NCBI RefSeq assembly: GCF_002994635.1
Contig: NZ_PVNL01000030.1
Coordinates: 124,001 to 188,000 of the forward strand
Reading direction: 5' to 3'
From: Enhygromyxa salina
GTDB taxonomy: Bacteria > Myxococcota_A > Polyangia > Nannocystales > Nannocystaceae
Length of the DNA stretch: 64,000 bases
In this document: piece after piece, positions 58,308-64,000 of the stretch
How the letters are laid out: every line of letters begins with the position of its first letter
How positions within the stretch are numbered: the stretch's first letter is position 1
Notes under the pieces: generated by a model
What the model saw: the letters and a program-made list of their open reading frames with translations, nothing else
Told to the model about the DNA's origin: nothing
Databases searched by the model: none
Program-made: the position numbers and the translations under genes

Positions 58308-59711
58308 GTGACCGACCCCGCTGGTCCGCGGCCGCAGCCGCCCTCGCCGGTCGCGGAGGTGCTGCGCCTCACTGGCCCAGCGGTCCTGACGAGCTTGTTG
58401 CAGACCCTGGCGTTCCTGGCGGATCGGGTGATGCTCGCGCGTCACGGGGCGATCTCGCTGGGCAGCATGCAGATCTCGGGCACCGTGATGTGGTCGGTGT
58501 TCAGCGTGTTCTTTGGCGCGCTGATCGGGACGGTGGCCCTGATCTCGCGTCGGGTCGGGGCCGGAGAGCTCGAGCGCGCGCGGGTCGTCGCGCGGGCGGC
58601 CGTGCGGCTCGCGGCTGGGATCGGGCTCGTGGTCGGGACGGTCGGCAGCCTGAGCGCCGGCCTGATCGCCCAGGTCATGGCGCCGCCGGGCCCGGGCAGC
58701 GACGCGATCCAGGCGGCGGCGACCGTCTACATGCGCGTGGGCTTCTGCGCGTACCCGGCCGTGTTCGTGACCGCCGCGGGCGCGCTGATCCTCAACGGCA
58801 GCGGCGACACCAAGACGACCTTCTGGATCGGTGCGCTCGCCAACTTGCTCAACGTCGTCGCCAACTATGTGCTGATCTATGGCGCGACGATCGGGCCGCT
58901 CGAGATCCCCGAGCTCGGGCCAGCCGGGGCTGCGCTCGCGACCGTGTTGGCCTACATGCTCGCGTGCGGGCTGACCTTGGCGGTGTTGCGGCGCCCGAGC
59001 TGTCCGGTGCAGGTGGTCGACGTGTTCGGCCGCGAGCGCACGCAGGCGGCGTCGCTGGCCCGCCGCGAGGTCGTGCGCCTGAGCAGCCCGGCGATCGTCG
59101 AGCGCCTCGTGATCCACGTCGGCTATGTGTCGTTCGCGGCCGTGGTCGCGGCCCTCGGCGCGACGGTGATGGCGGCCAATCAGGCGCTGCTCACCCTCGA
59201 GTCGATCTGCTTTCTGGGCGCCGAAGGGTTTGGAGTCGCGGCCGCGACCGTGGTCGGACAGTTCCTGGGCCGCCGCGATCCCGACGGCTCGAGCCACGGT
59301 GGCGGCTTCGCGGCGTTGAGCTGTGCGCTGGCCCTGAGCGGGTTTGGCGTGCTTATCTGGGCGACGGCGGCGTGGACCCTGCCGATGTTCGTGGCCCCCG
59401 GCGAGTCGGGTGAGGGGCTGATCGACGCGGCCCAGCGCGCGATGCCGATCCTCGTGATCGCCCAGCCGATGATGGCGATCGCGGTGGTGCTCGGCCACGG
59501 ACTGCGCGGCGCTGGAGACACGCGCTCACCCGTGGTGGCGGCGTTGGTTGGCGGGCTGCTGGTGCGGGTCGTCGGATGTTGGGTGCTGGGCGTTCAGCTC
59601 GGTCTGGGACTGCGCGGTGTCTGGATTGCGACGGCGCTCGACTGGACGCTGCGCAGCGTGATCCTGGGGGCAGTGTTCCTGCGTGGCCGCTGGCGGGCGC
59701 TCGAGCTGTGA
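58308..59711 (+). CDS. MATE-family efflux transporter
   Basis: The 467-residue product, from a GTG at 58308, has twelve membrane spans in two homologous halves (VLTSLLQTLAFLADRVMLAR and SPAIVERLVIHVGYVSFAAV mark the first helix of each half). It carries the family marks GSMQISGTVMWSVFSVFFGA, LILNGSGDTKTTFW and its counterpart GLRGAGDTRSPVV near the C-terminus. MATE proteins export organic cations or drugs in exchange for Na+ or H+. No regulator is adjacent. It begins 56 bp after the DUF4136-like gene and might be expressed from the same region. Confidence 0.92.
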   Translation: MTDPAGPRPQPPSPVAEVLRLTGPAVLTSLLQTLAFLADRVMLARHGAISLGSMQISGTVMWSVFSVFFGALIGTVALISRRVGAGELERARVVARAAVRLAAGIGLVVGTVGSLSAGLIAQVMAPPGPGSDAIQAAATVYMRVGFCAYPAVFVTAAGALILNGSGDTKTTFWIGALANLLNVVANYVLIYGATIGPLEIPELGPAGAALATVLAYMLACGLTLAVLRRPSCPVQVVDVFGRERTQAASLARREVVRLSSPAIVERLVIHVGYVSFAAVVAALGATVMAANQALLTLESICFLGAEGFGVAAATVVGQFLGRRDPDGSSHGGGFAALSCALALSGFGVLIWATAAWTLPMFVAPGESGEGLIDAAQRAMPILVIAQPMMAIAVVLGHGLRGAGDTRSPVVAALVGGLLVRVVGCWVLGVQLGLGLRGVWIATALDWTLRSVILGAVFLRGRWRALEL

Positions 59712-59939
59712 ACACGGTCTCGTCGCGCCCGACCCGCCAGCGCGCCCGCCTGAGGGGATGGTGACGATCGGTTGCCCAAAAAGCAGGGGGAATTGCTCGG
59801 CGACGCTCGGTGGGTTCTCCGGCGTGCCAGCGCAACGCGAGCGTAGATTGACGCTTACACGGGTTTGGAGCCGGTCAGAAGTGCGTCTTGGCGATTTTGA
59901 GCGCGGCTTTTGTCGGCTCGATCCAAGCCAAAAATCCGA

Positions 59940-59945
59940 TACAGT
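59940..59945 (+). promoter_or_regulatory. -10-like hexamer TACAGT
   Basis: TACAGT is followed by six bases and the ATG at 59952, supporting this start over an in-frame ATG-like codon upstream at 59910. Confidence 0.45.
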
Positions 59946-59951
59946 AGCGGC

Positions 59952-60770
59952 ATGCTCTCGCTCGTCCTCGTAGGTTCATTGCTCGCGGTCCCACCTCCCG
60001 CGCTGCCTGCTGAACCTGGACTGGTCGCGGGACCGGAGGTCGGTGAAGTGGAGGGCCCAGCGCCGATCGTCGTGGCCCCACCTGCAGACGCGCTGCCGGT
60101 CGCCGAAGAGGTCGGTCCGATCGTCGTCGCCTCCCCGCCAGGTGACGTGGCGATCGTCAGTGGCGATAGCGTGGTCGTGATCGACGGGGGCGTTGTGCAG
60201 CCACTCATCATCGACACCGCGCCGCGTGTGCAGGCCGTGCCCCAACCACCGTGGTCGGGCGCCGGTCGATTCGTGGGCGGTGCGGTCATGCTCACGGCGG
60301 GGCTCGGGCTACTCACCGCCGCGACCTTCGAGTTCGCCGATGGCCGCGACACCACCCAGCCGGTCGTCAGCCAGGTGCCCGCCGGGATCTCCATGTTGGC
60401 CGCGGGCGGGATCATGATCGGCACGGGCGTGCGGGATCAGCATCGGCTCAGCGAGTGGGAGGCCGCGACCAGGATCGACGCCAAGCCAATGGGCACCGGG
60501 CTGATCATCGGCGGCGTCACGGCGATCTCGCTCGGCTCGATGGCCGGTGTCGCAACCGCGATCGCGGCCGATCTGGATCTCGACGCGCCCCGCAGCATCC
60601 CCGCTGGCTGGGCGACCGCTGGGGTCGCGGTCGGGGGTGGTACGGCGCTGTTGATCGCCGGGATCGTCCGGCGTGCGCGCTATGGCAAGTGGCGCGACCG
60701 CGTGACGGGCGTCCCCATGGTCGCGCCGACCCGGGCGGGCGCGACGGTCGGCCTCGTGGGGCAGTTTTAG
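59952..60770 (+). CDS. Envelope protein with signal peptide and four hydrophobic spans
   Basis: The 272-residue product begins with a short signal peptide (MLSLVLVGSLLAVPPPALPA), then a Pro/Val-rich stretch with repeated IVVA-x-PP and ending VVIDGGVVQPLIIDTAPRV. Four hydrophobic spans follow: FVGGAVMLTAGLGLLTAATF, VPAGISMLAAGGIMIGTGV, GTGLIIGGVTAISLGSMAGV and TAGVAVGGGTALLIAGIVRR. The spans are paired with short charged loops (RDQHRLSEWEAATRIDAKP). I recognise no family; similar small membrane proteins are common in myxobacterial genomes. It precedes the TetR-AlkB operon but is separated by its palindromic promoter region. Confidence 0.7.
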   Translation: MLSLVLVGSLLAVPPPALPAEPGLVAGPEVGEVEGPAPIVVAPPADALPVAEEVGPIVVASPPGDVAIVSGDSVVVIDGGVVQPLIIDTAPRVQAVPQPPWSGAGRFVGGAVMLTAGLGLLTAATFEFADGRDTTQPVVSQVPAGISMLAAGGIMIGTGVRDQHRLSEWEAATRIDAKPMGTGLIIGGVTAISLGSMAGVATAIAADLDLDAPRSIPAGWATAGVAVGGGTALLIAGIVRRARYGKWRDRVTGVPMVAPTRAGATVGLVGQF

Positions 60771-60809
60771 CCGGTTCTGATCCCAACTCCGACGTTGCTC
60801 AGCTCGGTT

Positions 60810-60829
60810 GGCCTACTCATGGGTAGGCC
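60810..60829. promoter_or_regulatory. Palindrome 1 upstream of TetR-AlkB operon
   Basis: GGCCTACTCATGGGTAGGCC has 7-bp perfect arms (GGCCTAC/GTAGGCC) and shares the CCTACTC half-site with the two palindromes closer to the gene. An AT-rich stretch (60830-60856) with AATTATTATAAATTTACAAT follows, unusual in this GC-rich DNA. Confidence 0.6.
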
Positions 60830-60894
60830 CAATTATTATAAATTTACAATAAAAACGACGATCGGAGATTAGTCACGTTCTGGCGGCTTGATCG

Positions 60895-60910
60895 CCTACT
60901 CATGAGTAGG
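60895..60910. promoter_or_regulatory. Palindrome 2, likely TetR operator
   Basis: CCTACTCATGAGTAGG is a perfect 16-bp palindrome. Its centre is 23 bp from that of the third palindrome, about two helix turns, which would let two TetR dimers bind on one face. Confidence 0.7.
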
Positions 60911-60918
60911 TTACTCGT

Positions 60919-60932
60919 CTACTCGTGAGTAG
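60919..60932. promoter_or_regulatory. Palindrome 3, overlapping the TetR start codon
   Basis: CTACTCGTGAGTAG has 6-bp perfect arms and contains the GTG start codon at 60925. Binding here would block transcription of the operon. Confidence 0.6.
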
Positions 60933-61569
60933 GCAGTCAGCCGCCAACGATGTCAGCACGCCCGATCGCATCCTCGATGCGGCCGAGCGCGAGTTCGCGG
61001 CGGTCGGCTACGCCCCGGCCCGGCTGGCCGACATCTCGGCCCGAGCCGGCATTCGCCGACCCTCGCTGCTCTACCACTTCGCGTCCAAAGAGCTGCTGTA
61101 TCGGGCGGTCGTCGAGCGGGCCTTTGATCAGCTCGGCGCCGAGCTGCTGCGCTTCACGACCGGCGAGGGCGAGTTCGAGGACCAGCTCGCCGCGGTCGTG
61201 CGCTCGTTCGCCAGCTTCCTCGAGTCGCGGCCCTCGCTCGCGCCGATCATCGTGCGCGAGCTGATCGACGATCCCGATCACGACAAAGACGCGATTCGCC
61301 GCGGCGGGGGCACGCCCGGTCGCACGATCATGCTCGAGCGGGTGGTCCCGCTGCTGTCGTTGGTCGAAGACTTTATTCGTGAGCGCGGCCAGGCGCGGGT
61401 GCGTCTTGGTCTGCCGATCCGCGCCGCGCTGGTTCAAGTCGCCGGCGATCTGTTGCTGCGCAGCGCGACCGGAAGTTTGCGCATTCCACTGTGGGGACCG
61501 GGCGACCACGCGCTCGACCTCGCCAATCTGCTGTTCCTCGCAACCCCACCCGTGAAGGCACCCCAATGA
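60925..61569 (+). CDS. TetR-family transcriptional regulator
   Basis: The 214-residue product has the TetR DNA-binding domain (PDRILDAAEREFAAVGYAPA, RLADISARAGIRRPSLLYHF, then ASKELLYRAVVERAFDQLGA) and a helical ligand domain (LAAVVRSFASFLESRPSLAP, IIVRELIDDPDHDKDAI, VVPLLSLVEDFIRERGQAR). The GTG at 60925 is the only in-frame start that keeps the arm before helix 1; an ATG at 60950 is out of frame. It overlaps the AlkB gene by ATGA and sits behind three related palindromes. I infer an autoregulated repressor of alkane or fatty-chain hydroxylation. Confidence 0.9.
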   Translation: MSRQSAANDVSTPDRILDAAEREFAAVGYAPARLADISARAGIRRPSLLYHFASKELLYRAVVERAFDQLGAELLRFTTGEGEFEDQLAAVVRSFASFLESRPSLAPIIVRELIDDPDHDKDAIRRGGGTPGRTIMLERVVPLLSLVEDFIRERGQARVRLGLPIRAALVQVAGDLLLRSATGSLRIPLWGPGDHALDLANLLFLATPPVKAPQ

Positions 61570-62666
61570 CCCGCATCGTCCCTTTCTTCTTGGTGTTCAT
61601 GTTGCCCGTGACCCTGGCGCTCGGCGTCGAGCTTGGCGGCCTGTGGACGATCGTCCCGCTGTTGATCACCTTCGGCATGATCCCGCTGCTCGACGCGCTG
61701 CTCGACGAGAACCAGGTCAACCCCGACGAGGCCGTGGGGCATCGCCGCATGTTCGACGTGCCGTTGCTGGCGTGGGTGCCCGTGCAACTGGCGACCACGG
61801 TCTACGTGCTGTGGCGGCTGAGCAGCGGTGACTTCAGCGTGCTCGAGATCGTCGGTAGCGTCGCCTCGCTCGGGGTGCTCAACGGCGCGGGTGGCATCAA
61901 CATCGCCCACGAGCTGATGCACCGAAAGCACCCGCTGCATCGGGCCGCGGCCGAGATCTTGATGACCTGCGTCAGCTACACCCACTTTTGCGTCGAGCAC
62001 GTGCTCGGTCATCACCGCCACGTGGCCACGCCCGAAGACGCCGCGAGCTCGCGCCTGGGTGAGGGTATCTATCGCTTCTATCCGCGCACCGTCCTTTGCA
62101 GCCTGCGCAGCGCGTGGGGGCTCGAGCGCGGGCGCTGTGCCCAGCGCGACATCGCGTGGTGGAGCCTGCGCGATCGGCGGACCCGCTACGCGCTGGTGCT
62201 CGCAGCCGTGTACCTTGGGATCTATCTGAGCATGGGTCCGCTCGCGCTGGGCTTGTTCATTGCCCACGGGGTTATCGCGTTCAGCCTGCTCGAGGCGATC
62301 AACTACGTCGAGCACTACGGGCTCGAGCGCAAGCGGCTCGCAAGCGGCAAGTATGAGCGGGTTCGGCCCGAGCACTCGTGGAACTCGGCCCACCGCGTGT
62401 CCAACTACTACCTGTTCAACCTGGCCCGGCACAGTGATCACCACTATCTCGCCAGCCGCGAGTACGATCGCCTGCGGCATCACGCCGCGGCACCCCAGCT
62501 GCCCAGCGGGTACGCGAGCATGGTGATCTTGGCGCTGTGTCCACCGCTGTGGTTTCGCGTGATGAACCCTCGGGTCGAGGCGTGGAACGCTCGCGCGGGG
62601 CAGGCCGCGTCAGACAGCGCCCCGGTTCGCGCGCCAGTCGGCGCGATCGCTTCCGAGGCCGCCTGA
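61566..62666 (+). CDS. AlkB-type alkane 1-monooxygenase (non-heme diiron, membrane)
   Basis: The 366-residue product has six hydrophobic spans and all His boxes of the AlkB/xylene monooxygenase family: HELMH near residue 115, EHVLGHHRH near 145, NYVEHYGL near 246 and RHSDHH near 288. Such enzymes hydroxylate terminal methyl groups of alkanes or related hydrocarbons at the cytoplasmic membrane, using rubredoxin and a reductase. Neither partner is in the window. The gene is coupled to the TetR regulator by an ATGA overlap. The C-terminal 40 residues are Ala-rich and variable. Substrate range cannot be judged from sequence. Confidence 0.93.
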   Translation: MTRIVPFFLVFMLPVTLALGVELGGLWTIVPLLITFGMIPLLDALLDENQVNPDEAVGHRRMFDVPLLAWVPVQLATTVYVLWRLSSGDFSVLEIVGSVASLGVLNGAGGINIAHELMHRKHPLHRAAAEILMTCVSYTHFCVEHVLGHHRHVATPEDAASSRLGEGIYRFYPRTVLCSLRSAWGLERGRCAQRDIAWWSLRDRRTRYALVLAAVYLGIYLSMGPLALGLFIAHGVIAFSLLEAINYVEHYGLERKRLASGKYERVRPEHSWNSAHRVSNYYLFNLARHSDHHYLASREYDRLRHHAAAPQLPSGYASMVILALCPPLWFRVMNPRVEAWNARAGQAASDSAPVRAPVGAIASEAA

Positions 62667-62765
62667 GCGACTGCGCGTGCGAGCGCTGGCAACATATGGC
62701 ACTCGTTGCCATTGCTCGCATCGAAGTGTGTGATTGGTGAGGCTACGCCCGGCCACCCCAGCTGT

Positions 62766-62771
62766 TATTGT
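62766..62771 (+). promoter_or_regulatory. -10-like hexamer TATTGT
   Basis: TATTGT lies eight bases before the GTG at 62780 and supports that start. Confidence 0.4.
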
Positions 62772-62779
62772 GTCGGCTG

Positions 62780-64000
62780 GTGGAGACGGGCAGCCCGAGC
62801 GGGAAGGTGGTCGCGGACGAGCCCGACTTGGCTGAACGCACACCTCGCGCCGGCCGCTACCAGCTCCGCGAGCGCATCGGCGAGGGGGCGATGGGGGTCG
62901 TGTACGCGGCCTTCGATCCGCAGCTGCAGCGCAAGCTCGCGGTGAAGTTCGTGGTGCCGCATCGTGACACGGCACGCGGGCGCGATCGGCTGCTCCGCGA
63001 GGCCCAGGCGATGGCGCGCGTGAACCACCCCAACGTCGTCAGCGTGTACGACGCGGGCGAGACCGGCGGGCAGGTCTTCATTGCGATGGACTACGTGTCC
63101 GGCGTGACCCTGGGGGACTGGCTGCGGAGCGGGTCGCGGACCTGGCGAGACGTGGTGGCGATCTTCGTCCAGGCTGGGCGGGGCCTCGCGGCGGCGCACG
63201 CTGCTGGGCTGATCCACCGCGACTTCAAGCCAGACAACGTGCTGGTCGACGAGCGCGGGGTCGCGCGCGTGGTCGACTTTGGCCTGGTTCGGCCGGTCGA
63301 AGAGTCGACCCAGGGTGACGATCCCGACGTGACGCCGCCAGAGCGCGTCGAGCCCCGCAAGCCCGACCTGCGCCGCTCGGACAAGGGCACGCTCGCCGAC
63401 GACACCCTGACGCAGACGGGCGCGGTCGTCGGGACCCCTGCCTATATGGCGCCCGAGCAGGCCAAGGGGCTGGCCACCGATCCACGCAGTGATCAGTTCA
63501 GCTTCTGCGTCGCGCTATTCGAAGGTCTCTACAGTCGCCGTCCGTACGCGCTGGGCAACGCGGCTGACTCCTCGACGGAGCTCCTCGTCGAGCTGGGCGC
63601 TGACGCGTCGTCCGAGATCCCCGACCACGTCAACGCGGCGATTCGTCGCGGCCTGTCGCCCGAACCCGACGGTCGCTGGCCGTCGATGCAGGCGCTGATC
63701 ACCGAGCTCGAGCGCACGCGCTCGAGCATCCCCTGGCGGTCGATGCTCGCGGTCCTCGTGGTCGCGGGTGTGGCCGCCCTGACAGCGACCCAGCTCGACG
63801 AGCTGCGCGCGTGGTGGGAGCCCGTGACCCTGACCTTTCCGGTCGCGGACGCGCTGATCGTCGAGCCCATGGCGCTGCACACCTCGCCGGGTGGGGACAC
63901 CTACGCGGCCTCGACCCAGGCCAACCAGGGTCGGCTGGAGCTCCACTTCGAGCTGCCCAGCGCCGGGCGCTACTACCTGCACGGCTTGGTCTGGGAGGCG
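62780..64000 (+). CDS. Ser/Thr protein kinase, truncated by the window end
   Basis: From a GTG at 62780 the frame stays open to the window edge (407 codons). The kinase domain is complete: RIGEGAMGVVYAAFDPQ, KLAVKFVVP Lys, HRDFKPDNVLVDERG, VDFGLVRP, then after a 45-residue acidic insert GTPAYMAPEQAKG, and SDQFSFCVALFEGLYSRRPY through RRGLSPEPDGRWPSMQALI. A TM helix follows (SMLAVLVVAGVAALTATQL), then the start of a sensor domain (VADALIVEPMALHTSPGGDT, YYLHGLVWEA) that is not TPR or WD40 so far and looks like a beta-sandwich. Catalytic residues are all present. The rest lies outside the window. Confidence 0.9.
   Translation, partial: METGSPSGKVVADEPDLAERTPRAGRYQLRERIGEGAMGVVYAAFDPQLQRKLAVKFVVPHRDTARGRDRLLREAQAMARVNHPNVVSVYDAGETGGQVFIAMDYVSGVTLGDWLRSGSRTWRDVVAIFVQAGRGLAAAHAAGLIHRDFKPDNVLVDERGVARVVDFGLVRPVEESTQGDDPDVTPPERVEPRKPDLRRSDKGTLADDTLTQTGAVVGTPAYMAPEQAKGLATDPRSDQFSFCVALFEGLYSRRPYALGNAADSSTELLVELGADASSEIPDHVNAAIRRGLSPEPDGRWPSMQALITELERTRSSIPWRSMLAVLVVAGVAALTATQLDELRAWWEPVTLTFPVADALIVEPMALHTSPGGDTYAASTQANQGRLELHFELPSAGRYYLHGLVWEA

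Overview
The window is high-GC DNA (about 70% by eye) from a delta-type predatory or saprophytic bacterium, most likely a myxobacterium of the Nannocystineae (Nannocystis/Enhygromyxa/Plesiocystis type). The signs are about nineteen Cys-lipidated proteins with low-complexity acidic linkers (GDGDGD, DTDTDE, ESGESG), three large Ser/Thr kinases with TM plus TPR or WD40 regions (one cut by the window end), a giant pseudokinase-AAA-GAF-cyclase protein, a stand-alone dimodular NRPS, and ECF-type sigma factors next to kinases or anti-sigma-like proteins. The taxon is inferred from gene style, not from a marker gene. No rRNA, tRNA, CRISPR array, insertion sequence or prophage was recognised.

Layout. 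0-6.3 kb: a cut-off GntR regulator divergent from an isochorismatase-like hydrolase with a clear operator, a Uma2-type nuclease, a lipoprotein, a decayed LysR gene beside a flavin-type oxidoreductase, and a LysR/zinc-free MDR oxidoreductase pair with a 21-bp perfect palindrome between them. 6.4-7.7 kb: a translationally coupled polynucleotide-kinase-like P-loop protein and Thg1-like 3'-5' RNA polymerase, a likely RNA repair pair. 7.8-12.2 kb: TPR and surface proteins with an ECF sigma and a membrane partner. 12.2-16 kb: a kinase-TPR protein divergent from a second sigma factor. 16-24 kb: lipoproteins (including a three-gene ATGA-overlapped operon with a YHYH-type protein), a UshA-like 5'-nucleotidase and a GT87-like membrane glycosyltransferase. 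24-31 kb: NRPS (TubC-C-A-PCP-C-A-PCP-TE). 31.5-36.8 kb: the giant signalling protein. 37-44 kb: lipoproteins, a diheme cytochrome, a cyclic-nucleotide-gated CPBP protease fusion, a CxCH cytochrome-like lipoprotein coupled to a PHM-like copper monooxygenase, and an SDR. 44-58 kb: surface lipoproteins (FG-GAP, VWA, RCC1-thioredoxin, subtilase, thioredoxin-like) and a kinase with sixteen WD40 repeats. 58-62.7 kb: MATE exporter, a membrane protein, and a TetR-AlkB operon with three palindromes at its promoter. The window ends inside another Ser/Thr kinase.

Two patterns run across the whole window. First, at least fifteen genes carry a TAnnnT hexamer 5-9 bases before the start codon, which implies leaderless transcription as a major mode here and helped to choose starts. 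Second, a hairpin-like repeat (TGTGGGG-TCAT-AGCCCC type) occurs as a pair about 90-106 bp apart at two distant loci, each time at the 3' end of a lipoprotein gene.
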